In this document: piece by piece, positions 55,543 to 64,000 of the stretch
Position numbering within the stretch: the stretch's first letter is position 1
Layout of the letters: every line of letters begins with the position of its first letter
The notes under the pieces: model-generated
Databases searched by the model: none
Told to the model about the DNA's origin: nothing
Seen by the model: only the letters and a program-made list of their open reading frames with translations
NCBI GenBank assembly: GCA_050010535.1
Contig: JBEKKT010000001.1
Coordinates: 20,140 to 84,139, forward strand
DNA length: 64,000 nt
Origin: JAJRAG01 sp050010535
GTDB taxonomy: Archaea; Thermoplasmatota; Thermoplasmata; Methanomassiliicoccales; JACIVX01
Direction of reading: 5' to 3'
Translations under genes and position numbers: made by a program

Positions 55543-55892
55543 ATTACCTCCTCCTTCTTCAGCGCGTAAGTGACTCCGATGATTAGTATTGCAAGGAAGA
55601 CGCCCATGTCCATCTTCGCCGTAAGGGAAAGGCCGGAAAATGCAAGTGCCCAGATCATGAGAAAAACCGTAATGATGTCGAAGATAACGAATATGATTGC
55701 GAACATGTAATATTGAAAATGGAACTGGATGTTCGCTTCGCCGATCGGCGCCTCGCCGCACTCGTACGTGGTGTGCTTCAACGCGCTCTTCTTAGTCGGG
55801 CGGAAGAAACGTGAAATAAAGAACGCCAATATGGGGAATAGAATCGTTACCAAGGCAAAAATGGCGACCGGCAGATAATCCTCAATCAGCAT
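55533..55892 (-). CDS. fpoA: Fpo/NADH dehydrogenase-like complex subunit A
   Basis: About 119 residues with three helices and the conserved TYECGEAPIGEANIQFHFQYY. It is the first gene of the operon A-B-C-D-H-I-J-J-K-L-M-N. ATG at 55892 follows GAGG; an ATG at 55913 lies on the promoter. Confidence 0.93.
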   Translation of the reverse strand: MLIEDYLPVAIFALVTILFPILAFFISRFFRPTKKSALKHTTYECGEAPIGEANIQFHFQYYMFAIIFVIFDIITVFLMIWALAFSGLSLTAKMDMGVFLAILIIGVTYALKKEEVIWI

Positions 55893-55910
55893 CGGAGCCT
55901 CAACATACTG

Positions 55911-55924
55911 CATTTATATAAATC
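55911..55924 (-). promoter_or_regulatory. TATA-box promoter of the fpo operon
   Basis: Minus-strand GATTTATATAAATG ends about 20 bases before the fpoA ATG and is the strongest TATA element in the window. It would drive the whole 10-kb operon. Confidence 0.65.
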
Positions 55925-56087
55925 TTCCACGAGAGGATTCGGTTGTCCTGGACCAACTCCTTGAGTGGGCATTTTCGTACTCCGCAAATTCTTCCTAATC
56001 ATAACATATTTCATCGTCAATTCTGCAATGCCCCGAGGACAATAAGAATAATAGTCCCCTCGTACGTTGAAAGACGACGGTGGTTCG

Positions 56088-56600
56088 ATGGGAATGAGAA
56101 TCGCGATCCTCGCCGAAAGCGACTACGAGGACCTTGAGTTGTGGTATCCTCTGCTACGATTGAGGGAAGCTGGACATGATGTAACCGTTATTGGAACGGG
56201 CAGCAACGAAACATACCTCAGCAAACACGGGTACGAAGTAGAGGTTGACCTCTCGATTACTGCAGCTAGACCTGAGAACTTCGACGGAGTGATCATACCA
56301 GGGGGATGGGCTCCCGACAAGCTTCGGCGCTACCCACAAGTCAACGGATTCGTGAGAAAGATGTTCGAAAACGGTAAGCTCGTCGGCTCGATATGTCACG
56401 GCGGATCCGTTCTCGTCTCGGCTGGCATCCTGAAGGGAATGAAAGTCACGTCCGTAGTTGCAATCAAGGACGACCTGATCAACGCCGGCGCCAGGTACAA
56501 GGACGAAGAAGTCGTGGTGGACCGGAACCTCATCACCTCGAGGAGACCACCAGACCTCCCGGCGTTTATGCGGGAGATCCTGAAAGCGCTGGAGAAGTAG
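56088..56600 (+). CDS. DJ-1/PfpI family protein
   Basis: About 170 residues. AILAESDYEDLELWYPLLRLR at the start supplies the conserved Glu, VIIPGGWAPDKLR follows, and the nucleophile elbow is GSICHGGSVLVSAG near 103. The family includes deglycases and proteases; the Cys-His pair is present. ATG at 56088 is preferred to a start at 56067. ATAAGAATAATAG about 45 bases upstream is the likely promoter. Confidence 0.85.
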   Translation: MGMRIAILAESDYEDLELWYPLLRLREAGHDVTVIGTGSNETYLSKHGYEVEVDLSITAARPENFDGVIIPGGWAPDKLRRYPQVNGFVRKMFENGKLVGSICHGGSVLVSAGILKGMKVTSVVAIKDDLINAGARYKDEEVVVDRNLITSRRPPDLPAFMREILKALEK

Positions 56601-56756
56601 TCTTCGTCGCCCGAGGATGGGCCGCACCGGAGAACAATCGAACGCACATGAGCTGGATTGGCCTTGGACTACAGGGCCAAACTCAGAGCAATTTATATAC
56701 AAAGGTCACAATGGAGGCTATTTACTGACCAAGAGTGGCGCATAGAGGGTGGAAGT

Positions 56757-57569
56757 ATGAGCAAGAAGATAGGATTCGTCGGGGCCGGGAACATGGCCGA
56801 GGCGCTCATGAACGGCATAATCTCCGCAGGCGTTGCGAAGAAGGAAGATGTCATTGCCAGCGAGATTATACAGGAGCGCAGGGAGTTCATTTCCAGAACG
56901 GCCGGCATAGATGTGACTGAGGACAACGTCCGAGTCGTAAGATCGACACCAGTCGTGATTCTTGCAGTGAAGCCGCAGCACATCGGATCGGTTCTCGACG
57001 AGCTCAAACCGCACCTGACAGCCGATCATCTTCTGATTTCGATAGCCGCCGGGATCAGGATACACCAGATCGAGTCCAGGTTGAATTGGGGCGTCAGAGT
57101 GATAAGGGTCATGCCGAACCAGCCGTGCCTTGTCGGGGCCACGGCCGCGGGATACGCTCTCGGGAAGTTCGCCAAGGAAGAAGACAAGAAGACCGTGCAG
57201 AGAATACTGGAATCGGTCGGCGTTGCCTTTTGCCTCGAGGAGAAACTGCTCGATGCAGTCACGGGACTCAGTGGAAGCGGCCCCGCTTTCATATATGTGG
57301 TGATCGAGGCGCTCGCAGATGGCGGCGTCATGGCGGGCTTGCCGAGGGATGTGTCGATCGCTCTCGCCGCGCAGACTGTACTGGGATCTGCAAAGACCGT
57401 CCTAGAAACGAAGAAGCACCCAGGCGAACTGAAAGACATGGTGGCCTCTCCGGCGGGAACGACGATTGCCGGACTGAAGATACTCGAGGAGTCGGGCGTG
57501 CGAGGCGCATTCATGAAGGCCGTTCAGGCAGCGTCTAAGCGCTCGGAGGAACTCGGGGAGAAGGGCTGA
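56757..57569 (+). CDS. proC: Pyrroline-5-carboxylate reductase
   Basis: About 270 residues. The Rossmann motif GFVGAGNMAEALMNG is at the N-terminus, VILAVKPQHIG near 72, VRVMPNQPCLVG-type near 118, and the C-terminal ALTGLSGSGPAFIYVV-like region near 170. It catalyses the last step of proline synthesis. ATG at 56757 follows GAGGGTGGAAG; CAATTTATATACAA about 60 bases upstream is the promoter. No proA or proB nearby. Confidence 0.92.
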   Translation: MSKKIGFVGAGNMAEALMNGIISAGVAKKEDVIASEIIQERREFISRTAGIDVTEDNVRVVRSTPVVILAVKPQHIGSVLDELKPHLTADHLLISIAAGIRIHQIESRLNWGVRVIRVMPNQPCLVGATAAGYALGKFAKEEDKKTVQRILESVGVAFCLEEKLLDAVTGLSGSGPAFIYVVIEALADGGVMAGLPRDVSIALAAQTVLGSAKTVLETKKHPGELKDMVASPAGTTIAGLKILEESGVRGAFMKAVQAASKRSEELGEKG

Positions 57570-57642
57570 GGTTCATCCCTTCATCCCACTTCCACTTGGG
57601 GACAATCCCAGACGCTGGGAGGGCACCGGCGGAAATGCTGGT

Positions 57643-59367
57643 TCAAAACCTCTTAGACCGCAACAGGCCACTGATCACTCTTGGAAAGTTCTTGAACACC
57701 CTTGAGGTATTCCACTCGAGGTCGAGTTTCTCGCAGATAGTGGACTCCATGAGGAAGTCCGTTCTCTTCTTGAGAGCCGCCAGCTCTCTCCTCCTTTCTT
57801 CTGAGCCTGACAGAGACATGATCCGATCGACCTCTCTCATAATGCCGCGGGCCACGTCCGTTCTCTCCCGCCTGGAAGCGAGATTCCCTTCGTCGATCTG
57901 CCCTATCTCGAACCTCACCTCGTTGAGGCGGTCTGCCGCGTCATACGAAACGCCAACGATCTCGTCTCGCGTCATCCATTCGGTCTCATAGGACAACACG
58001 TACTTCCAACTTGGACTCATGAGCCTGATGCGATGCTCCTCGAGCGTATTCGCAAACAACCTGTATCCGAACGCGCCAGGATTTTCGAAGACTCTGCTTC
58101 CAGGATCGATGAAAGGTGCCAGAGGAGAAGCATACACCGACAAGCGAGGGTCGTGATCGATCAGAGAGTAGAGCGATCTGGCGAAGTCCGCGCTCGCAAG
58201 CGCCGACTCCCTTGTCTGCCTTGGAAGACCTATCATGAAGAACATGTCGAAACGCTGACACTCACTGCCCAGGGCATGCTGCACCGTCCTCTGGATCGAC
58301 TCCGTGTCGAAGCCGCGCCCGAGTGCCCTCCTCACCGACTCCTCGTGAGAGTCCGGCGAGAACTGCATCGAAAATCGCTCGAGGGACCGCGAAGCCGACC
58401 GATAGAAGTCCTCCTCCGCCGGTGTGAATATCTCTAGAACGACGTGATTCTTAATCCTGAGCCGCCTCGCTTCCTTAAAGAATCTCTCCACATAGTTCTT
58501 TCCACCCTGTCTTAGGTCGCCTACGACGAACGTCGGCGCGTCCAGATAGGATTGTATGTTGCATATGTCCTCAGCCAGCCGCTCAGGGTTCCTGAACGCC
58601 GGCCTGACCCTTGAGACGAAACCGCGCAGCGCTGAGCATGAGCCTCCGCAGACGACGCAGTTCATCGAGCATCCCCTGACGGAGAAGACCGCGGTCAGTG
58701 GGTATCTGTCCCAGTCCTTGAACGGCTTGAACCCTTCGAGGTCTCTGTGCCTGATGACAGAGCGGATCATCCATCCGTAGTCGATGTCAAGGTAATCCAA
58801 GTTCTCGGGGACGAAAGTCAGAGGATTTACTCTGCTCGTTCCAGCCTCCTTCCAGGCGAGGTTGGGCACTTGCTCCAGGTCGCCCCCTGACTCAAGAGTG
58901 CCCATTAGTGTCGACAACGGCACCTCGGTGGAATCACCCCTAAGCACGAAATCGACCTGTGGATAGGCAATCAGCTCCTCATAGAAGTACGAGGCTGAGA
59001 GGCCGCCCATCAAGATCCTGGCATCGGGATGCATCGACTTCAGAAGGCGCGCGACTTCGAGGGATCCTTGGGCGTGAGGAAGCCAATGCAGATCGAGCCC
59101 GAACACGCTGGCATCCAGTCTTCGGAGCAGTGCCTCCGCGTCTAGACTCTTGTTGTTCAACATCATGCTCGCCAAGTTAACAATGCGAACTCTGAACCCG
59201 TCCTTGTGAAGCTGGGTCGCCATCGTCGTGAACCCGAACGGGTACATCTCAAAGACTGGAGTGGAGGGCACGAGGTCGCTGACCGGGCCGAAGAATATAG
59301 ATTCCCGCCGAAAGTCGTAGACGCTTGGTGCGTGGATTAGAATGAGATCCTCTTTCGACAGGCTCAA
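57643..59367 (-). CDS. B12-binding-domain radical SAM protein
   Basis: Protein of 574 residues. A cobalamin-binding-like domain (about 40-170, ending LMGGLSASYFYEELIAYP) is followed by a radical SAM domain with CSMNCVVCGG near 232. The TTG start at 59367 comes after GGAGG. These proteins often carry out methyl transfers or ring rearrangements; the substrate here is unknown. The usual base-off His motif (DxHxxG) is not evident, so corrinoid binding is uncertain. It stands alone, convergent with proC. Confidence 0.8.
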   Translation of the reverse strand: MSLSKEDLILIHAPSVYDFRRESIFFGPVSDLVPSTPVFEMYPFGFTTMATQLHKDGFRVRIVNLASMMLNNKSLDAEALLRRLDASVFGLDLHWLPHAQGSLEVARLLKSMHPDARILMGGLSASYFYEELIAYPQVDFVLRGDSTEVPLSTLMGTLESGGDLEQVPNLAWKEAGTSRVNPLTFVPENLDYLDIDYGWMIRSVIRHRDLEGFKPFKDWDRYPLTAVFSVRGCSMNCVVCGGSCSALRGFVSRVRPAFRNPERLAEDICNIQSYLDAPTFVVGDLRQGGKNYVERFFKEARRLRIKNHVVLEIFTPAEEDFYRSASRSLERFSMQFSPDSHEESVRRALGRGFDTESIQRTVQHALGSECQRFDMFFMIGLPRQTRESALASADFARSLYSLIDHDPRLSVYASPLAPFIDPGSRVFENPGAFGYRLFANTLEEHRIRLMSPSWKYVLSYETEWMTRDEIVGVSYDAADRLNEVRFEIGQIDEGNLASRRERTDVARGIMREVDRIMSLSGSEERRRELAALKKRTDFLMESTICEKLDLEWNTSRVFKNFPRVISGLLRSKRF

Positions 59368-59411
59368 ACCTCCGACGACAGAGGTGGAGGGTGCCGGCGA
59401 TACTTAAGCGC

Positions 59412-60083
59412 TCACTTGCCGAACCTTCTCTGTCTCAGCTGGTAGGACCTGATCGCCCTCAGGAAATCGATCTTCCTGAAGCCCGGCCAGTAGACATCGG
59501 TGAAGTAGAGCTCAGCGTAAGCGAGCTGCCACAGCAAGAAGTTCGAGACCCTTTCCTCACCGGACGTCCTGAGCACGAGGTCAGGGTCTGGGAAGTCGGC
59601 AGTATACAGGAAGTTGGAGAAGACTTTCTCGTCGATCTCATCGACGTTGAGTTCACCCGTCTTCACCTTCTCCGCTACCCGCCTTATCGCCTGGATTATC
59701 TCCTGGCGACTGCCATAAGCGATGGCAATATTGTAGAAGTACTGATCATACGAGGCCGTCCTCTTGGTAGCGTATTGGATTGCCTTCTTCACATTGTCCG
59801 GCAAGAGTTCCATCTGACCCAGCACGCTGACCCTTATCTTGTGCTTGTGAATCCTCTCGTCGTCGCCGAGCTTGTAGAAATTATTCTCGAAGAGCTTCAT
59901 CAGCGAGTTCACTTCCTCGGGGTCCCTCTCGAGATTCTCGGTCGAAAAGGCGAAAACGGTCAGTATCTTGATGCCAAGCTCGAGGCACCATTCCATCATC
60001 TCCTCCAGTTTGTCCTTCCCCCTGATATGCCCGTCCGTCGGCTGCAGTCCGAATTCCTTCGCGAACCTTCGGTTTCCGTCCAT
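59412..60083 (-). CDS. uppS: Cis-prenyltransferase (undecaprenyl/dolichyl diphosphate synthase family)
   Basis: The family start HIAIIMDGNRRFA lies across 60083: the ATG used here is the MDG methionine, so the true N-terminus is upstream. The open frame reads back to a TAG near 60198 (ISNTAYQTYEKRLLKEVGEN) with no ATG, GTG or TTG. Candidates are CTG at 60131 or 60134, or ATC at 60194, which is eight bases after AGGGGG. Other motifs: TVFAFSTENL, LVLRTSGEERVSNFL and ELYFTDVYWPGF near the end. It makes the long polyprenyl carrier for glycosylation. The full protein is probably 240-260 residues. Confidence 0.88.
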   Translation of the reverse strand: MDGNRRFAKEFGLQPTDGHIRGKDKLEEMMEWCLELGIKILTVFAFSTENLERDPEEVNSLMKLFENNFYKLGDDERIHKHKIRVSVLGQMELLPDNVKKAIQYATKRTASYDQYFYNIAIAYGSRQEIIQAIRRVAEKVKTGELNVDEIDEKVFSNFLYTADFPDPDLVLRTSGEERVSNFLLWQLAYAELYFTDVYWPGFRKIDFLRAIRSYQLRQRRFGK

Positions 60084-60247
60084 GATAATGGCTATGTGCG
60101 ATGGTATCTTGTTCTCTCCGACTTCCTTCAGCAGCCTCTTCTCGTATGTCTGGTACGCGGTGTTGGAAATGACCCGGGAGATCTCGTTTCTGATTGACTA
60201 CGCCCCCTGGATGAACTTAACGTTCTCATCATACCGTTACTAGATAT

Positions 60248-61201
60248 CTACTTTTCGAAGTCTTCAGGCAGCGACGCCGAACGTATTCCGAGGTCAAAGC
60301 AGCCTATGCCAGCGACGGCCCCAATCATGCCCCTCTTGCCAGTTATCTCGACGAGCCGCACGCCGTTCCGTTCCGCGACCTCTCTCGCCTTGTCGACCGT
60401 CAGTATCCTCTTCTTTGCTTGGAGGCCATATTCCACAAGATCTTGAGGTATTTTCAACCCCTGGGACATTGCCAGGGTCGTGTTCTTCGAGAGCGTATTC
60501 TCCCTTACGTACTTGACGACATAATTGATCAACTTCTGGAGATCTCTCTCCTCGACTGCGAAGGAGATGCCGACTGAAACGCAGTTCGTCGTCTTCTCGG
60601 GAACGTCCGGATTCAGCTGGATGATCTTGTGCTGCAAGAAATGACCGAACGGGCACCCGCGCGCCGCCTTGAGCATCATTACCCAAGAAGCTCCTTTCTC
60701 TTTCGTGTCAGTGTCGTCAACGGCGAAAACAATCCTGATCATCTTCGGTGTCGTGATGGTGACCTCGATCGCGTGCGATCCACCTATTCTGAAATCATCC
60801 GGGTATTCGGCCTCGAGTGTGCCAGGGCCCTGAGGGAGACAGGCACCGATGCCGACGCTGGCGCCGGCAAGCCCGACCCAGGTCGTCTTGACCCGATCAC
60901 CTTCGACCCTCAGAGCCTTCAGGCCTTGACCTCCGACGTCCTTCGAGGCCGGCCCGAACTTGACCGCCTTCTCCCCGATTATCGTATCGATGATAAGCGT
61001 CGTCCCCTCCACCCTCACGTCCGTGATAACACCACCGGCACGCTTCCTGTTCACCGCATCCCATTCAACCGGTCCTTTCGCTATGCAATCCTCGATGATC
61101 TGAGCCACGCCATTGGCTTCATCAACAAGGGTGACGACACCCTTACAGAACATCTTCCCAAACTTCTCTGTCAACTCATCCGGACTGAGGATCTTAGACA
61201 T
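60248..61201 (-). CDS. Methanogenesis marker protein 11-like (DUF1743)
   Basis: About 317 residues. The N-terminal half includes VTLVDEANGVAQIIEDCIA. The C-terminal half has IVFAVDDTDTKEKGASWVMM and later EITGKRGMIGAVAGIG, a layout shared with archaeal tRNA-Ile2 agmatinylcytidine synthetase but without its C-terminal zinc part. That combination fits methanogenesis marker 11, whose role is unknown. ATG at 61201 follows GGAGGG. The neighbours process RNA or make polyprenyl lipids. Confidence 0.72.
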   Translation of the reverse strand: MSKILSPDELTEKFGKMFCKGVVTLVDEANGVAQIIEDCIAKGPVEWDAVNRKRAGGVITDVRVEGTTLIIDTIIGEKAVKFGPASKDVGGQGLKALRVEGDRVKTTWVGLAGASVGIGACLPQGPGTLEAEYPDDFRIGGSHAIEVTITTPKMIRIVFAVDDTDTKEKGASWVMMLKAARGCPFGHFLQHKIIQLNPDVPEKTTNCVSVGISFAVEERDLQKLINYVVKYVRENTLSKNTTLAMSQGLKIPQDLVEYGLQAKKRILTVDKAREVAERNGVRLVEITGKRGMIGAVAGIGCFDLGIRSASLPEDFEK

Positions 61202-61258
61202 TTCAGGCAACCCTCCCACTCCCGAGCAGGATAGATAGCATTCTCTTGCTACACTTTA

Positions 61259-62119
61259 TCACTTTCGCGGAATCCGCCCAGCGAATCTGGAGGGAAGATC
61301 CGCGATCTCGAACATCATCGGGGATCCGGTGGTCTTGTCCCGATATACAAGGAACTTGCCCTTCACACAGATGGTCTCGCCGAAGTGCGGCCCTACGGTT
61401 TGGGCCAACCTCGGAGGATGCCTCGGCATCTCCGTTACAGGATAGCCGTCGAGGATCTCGATCTCGTCTCTCACTTCGATCCTCCACCTCCTCAGCCTCT
61501 CCACGAGGCCTTTGTGAGACTGCTCGATTTCGCTTCTCGAGGGGGACTTCGCCAGCCACTTCGCGATCTTCCCTTGGCTCACGGACTGCTTCAGACCCAT
61601 GTCCTGCGAGATTCGCTTCTCCAAACACTTCGCCTTCATCCTATCCTCACAGTCGACGAGCGGTGCGATTGCGTCCGCGCCCTGCTCGATTCCTCTGGTC
61701 CTGAGCCTCGGCTCGCTAGTCATGCCTATCTTGACCGCGTCCCCCGTGAATGCGGCATAGACGATATGCGTCCTCCTGCAGAAATCGCAGTCGCACCTCT
61801 CACCATTGCACCGAGGCTCGAAGATGCACTCCTGGACAGGTATCCAGGATGACGCACATTCGGGGCACTGAAGGAAGTTCTTCACGGGAGCATTGTTTGG
61901 GCACCGGTGATAGCCATTCTCGTCGAGTCGCCCTACACACCTCTTACTCTCCGACACGAGCATGTCCGGGCTGGACAGGTCAATCTCAGTCAGCTTCCCT
62001 TCCCCCAGGACATACACTTCCAGGTGAGGGACAAAGTCATCCCAATAGAATGAAACAAAATGTTCGGAATTCACACTTAGATTGGGTTCGATCAGAAGGC
62101 GGTCCGCCCGGATGAACAT
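61259..62119 (-). CDS. DUF2797 protein
   Basis: Protein of 286 residues. A Cys-rich N-terminal part (CVGR...HRCPNN, CPEC, CNGERCDCDFC) is followed by a GIY-YIG-like segment HIVYAAFTGDAVKIGMTSEP and GIEQGADAIAPL. The family is conserved in archaea and has no assigned activity; the fold hints at nuclease ancestry. TTGAATATG about 28 bases upstream suits a leaderless start. Confidence 0.75.
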   Translation of the reverse strand: MFIRADRLLIEPNLSVNSEHFVSFYWDDFVPHLEVYVLGEGKLTEIDLSSPDMLVSESKRCVGRLDENGYHRCPNNAPVKNFLQCPECASSWIPVQECIFEPRCNGERCDCDFCRRTHIVYAAFTGDAVKIGMTSEPRLRTRGIEQGADAIAPLVDCEDRMKAKCLEKRISQDMGLKQSVSQGKIAKWLAKSPSRSEIEQSHKGLVERLRRWRIEVRDEIEILDGYPVTEMPRHPPRLAQTVGPHFGETICVKGKFLVYRDKTTGSPMMFEIADLPSRFAGRIPRK

Positions 62120-62211
62120 CGGTTCGTAGTCTCAGGCGGGCATATTCAAACTATCGACACCTTTACTGAAACTGCAATCAGGATCCAGTCACTCATGCGG
62201 GTTGCGCAACA

Positions 62212-62949
62212 TCAGCCTGTCTCAGTTCCAGAGCCCGACATGGCACCCTCCCCCCCTTCCGCACCAGCTTCCTCCGGAGGAGCTCTCTTCAAGTACTCTG
62301 GCGGCACCTCTCGGACAAGAAAGACGGTCTTCCCCGCCTTCTGGATCTCAGTCCCATCCTCGACCGCCTTCTTGGCATCGATCACAAGGATGATCGGCGT
62401 ATTGGTCCTCACGGAGCCTGCCGAAAAGGCATCCTTGTATGTTTTTGACAGGTGGACCATCCTCCGGTCGGAGGGCTTCAGTCCGGTCTCAAGTATGATA
62501 TCCGCCTCCTCCGGCGTGGTGGGATAGAATAGTTTGTCCGGTATGTTGTCGGTGGGAAGCTTGAGGTCCAGTTCAAGCGTGTGACCGTATGTCGCCCTGA
62601 TGAGGTCATTGCTGACCTGATATCGCCCTTTCGGATCCGTTTCGATGATTGCGATAATGTGGTGGGGTCGGATCCAATGATACCTCCTCTGATGGGCCTT
62701 GAGCGCCCCGATGAAGTCCCTAAGGCTGACGAATCCCTGGTCGTCCATCTCCAGCCCGAACTTCTCAGGGAAATGTCTGAGCGTCCCTGCCATGGTCCTT
62801 CCAATCTGCTCAAGCTCCTGGTCATTCATCAGAAACTTGCCCTTCTCCCCGCAGATCGAGCAGGTCTCCCCCCGAAAATACCCATGTTCCTTGCATTCCC
62901 GTAGCATTTCCGAATGATGAATCGGGTTTCTTTCTTTAAGGCTTTCCAT
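62212..62949 (-). CDS. kptA: RNA 2'-phosphotransferase (Tpt1/KptA family)
   Basis: Protein of 245 residues. An N-terminal zinc motif CKEHGYFRGETCSICG is followed by the core: LRHFPEKFGLEMDDQGFVSL, GRYQVSNDLIRATYGHTL, and FYPTTPEEADIILETGL. The family uses NAD to remove 2'-phosphate from RNA, and some members ADP-ribosylate RNA or DNA ends. The last 30 residues are Glu/Gly-rich and probably loose. GAATATTAAG about 25 bases upstream is the promoter. Confidence 0.9.
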   Translation of the reverse strand: MESLKERNPIHHSEMLRECKEHGYFRGETCSICGEKGKFLMNDQELEQIGRTMAGTLRHFPEKFGLEMDDQGFVSLRDFIGALKAHQRRYHWIRPHHIIAIIETDPKGRYQVSNDLIRATYGHTLELDLKLPTDNIPDKLFYPTTPEEADIILETGLKPSDRRMVHLSKTYKDAFSAGSVRTNTPIILVIDAKKAVEDGTEIQKAGKTVFLVREVPPEYLKRAPPEEAGAEGGEGAMSGSGTETG

Positions 62950-63038
62950 TGAGCACCCACCCTGAATTCTTAATATTCGTTCGATGAATCACTGGCAACC
63001 GGACCACTGGGATATAGCGATTGATGATCAAGCACGGA

Positions 63039-63926
63039 CTACTTTCGTCCTACTGCCTTCTCAGCGGAGAGGACGGTATTCTTCATCAGCATGACGATGG
63101 TCATCGGTCCGACTCCCCCTGGCACAGGAGTTATTGCCGACGTCTTCTCCTTCACGGCTTCGAAATCAACGTCCCCCACCAGTCTGTAGCCCCTCTTCGC
63201 CGACGCGTCATCCACACGGTTGACACCTACGTCGATGACAACCGCGCCGTCCTTTACCATGTCGGCTTTGATGAATCGCGGAACCCCCATAGCGGCGATG
63301 ACAATGTCTCCCTGCCTAACAACGGAAGGTAGGTCCCTAGTCTTTGAATGGCAGACGGTGACCGTCGCGTTCGCTCCTTTCTTTTTCTGCATCAGAATGG
63401 CAGCGACCGGCTTCCCCACGATGTTGCTTCTGCCAACCACGACAACATGCTTTCCCTCGGGGCTGTTGCCGCTACGGACAAGAAGTTCTTGCACACCATG
63501 AGGCGTGCATGGCAGGAATCCAGGGTCTCCGATCAACATCTTCCCGACGTTCACCGGATGGAATCCATCCACGTCTTTCTCGGGACTAATCCTATTCAGG
63601 ACCTTCGTCTCATTGATGTGGTCCGGGAGGGGGAGCTGAACAAGGATGCCGTGTATCTTCGGGTTCGCGTTGAGGTCGTCGATCTGCTTAAGTAGCGCCC
63701 CTTCCTCGTATTCGAGCGGCAGTCTTATCGTCTCGGAGTAGATTCCCAGCTCCTCACAGGCTTTCCCCTTCATCCTGACGTAGACCTGCGAAGCGGGGTC
63801 CTCTCCTACCAAGACGACTGCCAATCCGGGCGTGATCCCTTCAGACTTCAGTTCTGCGATCTTCTTCTTCAGCTCCTCGCGTATCTCATCCGCTATCTTG
63901 CCGCCATCGATGACCTGTGCCGGCAT
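63039..63926 (-). CDS. folD: Methylenetetrahydrofolate dehydrogenase/cyclohydrolase
   Basis: Bifunctional FolD, about 295 residues. The catalytic region is YVRMKGKACEELGI with the key Lys near 56, then GILVQLPLPDHIN and the NADP site VVVGRSNIVGKPVA, ending PVPGGVGPMTIVML. It interconverts methylene- and formyl-tetrahydrofolate, which suggests folate one-carbon units besides any methanopterin. ATG at 63926 follows GGTGGTAGG. GATTAAGTAAAG near 63970 is the probable promoter. Confidence 0.94.
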   Translation of the reverse strand: MPAQVIDGGKIADEIREELKKKIAELKSEGITPGLAVVLVGEDPASQVYVRMKGKACEELGIYSETIRLPLEYEEGALLKQIDDLNANPKIHGILVQLPLPDHINETKVLNRISPEKDVDGFHPVNVGKMLIGDPGFLPCTPHGVQELLVRSGNSPEGKHVVVVGRSNIVGKPVAAILMQKKKGANATVTVCHSKTRDLPSVVRQGDIVIAAMGVPRFIKADMVKDGAVVIDVGVNRVDDASAKRGYRLVGDVDFEAVKEKTSAITPVPGGVGPMTIVMLMKNTVLSAEKAVGRK

Positions 63927-64000
63927 CCTACCACCTTGCATGGGGGAGTAAACGTAGGACTTTACTTAATCCTTCCTCAATGTGAGGATTGAAAACTGCA

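Noticed and set aside
60629..61234. A 201-codon plus-strand frame
   Set aside because: It is antisense to the marker 11-like gene and contains no motif.
1..64000. CRISPR arrays, insertion sequences with transposase, rRNA genes
   Set aside because: No regularly spaced repeats, transposase frames or rRNA-like sequence were seen in reading the window.

Overview
The window is from an archaeal chromosome. The informational genes are archaeal: Alba, PCNA, transcription factor S, exosome Csl4, NOB1, archaeal DNA ligase, Taw2 and KptA. Isoprenoid-lipid genes (two geranylgeranyl reductases, a polyprenyl diphosphate synthase, a cis-prenyltransferase), many TATA-box promoters about 25-30 bases before a start codon (leaderless genes), and a DUF835 protein also fit. 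The best match is an anaerobic Thermoplasmatota lineage near the Methanomassiliicoccales. That placement is inferred from gene content, not from a tree. No methyl-coenzyme M reductase lies in the window, so methanogenesis cannot be judged.

Layout. 0-5 kb: end of the acetyl-CoA decarbonylase/synthase corrinoid protein large subunit, then a core MetE-type methionine synthase and a corrinoid activator (RACE). 5-8 kb: glutamate dehydrogenase, a Bat-type regulator, a ferredoxin and Alba. 8-23 kb: housekeeping genes for tRNA modification, lipid, ligase, split transketolase/transaldolase, HD hydrolase, PCNA, TFS, a beta-CASP nuclease and dodecin. 23-30.4 kb: nadC, then HdrBC and an HdrA-MvhD-HdrD-like set. 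30.5-33 kb: a gene-poor stretch of broken coding remnants. 33-37 kb: a NrdG-like radical SAM protein, three tandem KaiC-like ATPases and tRNA-Val. 37-37.9 kb: a non-coding interval with a run of strong hairpins. 38-45.3 kb: CobW GTPase, Lrp regulator, RNA-processing and isoprenoid genes. 45.9-55.9 kb: a complete twelve-gene Fpo/Nuo operon without NuoEFG or FpoF. 56-64 kb: DJ-1, ProC, a B12-radical SAM protein, UppS, methanogenesis marker 11, DUF2797, KptA and FolD.

How it fits together. The corrinoid protein, RACE, methionine synthase and FolD point to one-carbon metabolism through the Wood-Ljungdahl carbonyl branch. HdrA/MvhD with two HdrBC-type modules suggests flavin-based electron bifurcation. 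The Fpo-like complex, whose NuoI has four predicted [4Fe-4S] clusters, probably takes electrons from ferredoxin or an Hdr-type partner and pumps ions. These links are inference.

Several genes appear frameshifted (CBS protein, TPR protein, a reading frame after the ferredoxin, a small membrane protein). They may be true pseudogenes or assembly errors, and only read-level data would tell. Start codons are often TTG or GTG, and two conserved genes (nuoC, uppS) have no ATG, GTG or TTG at the expected start.
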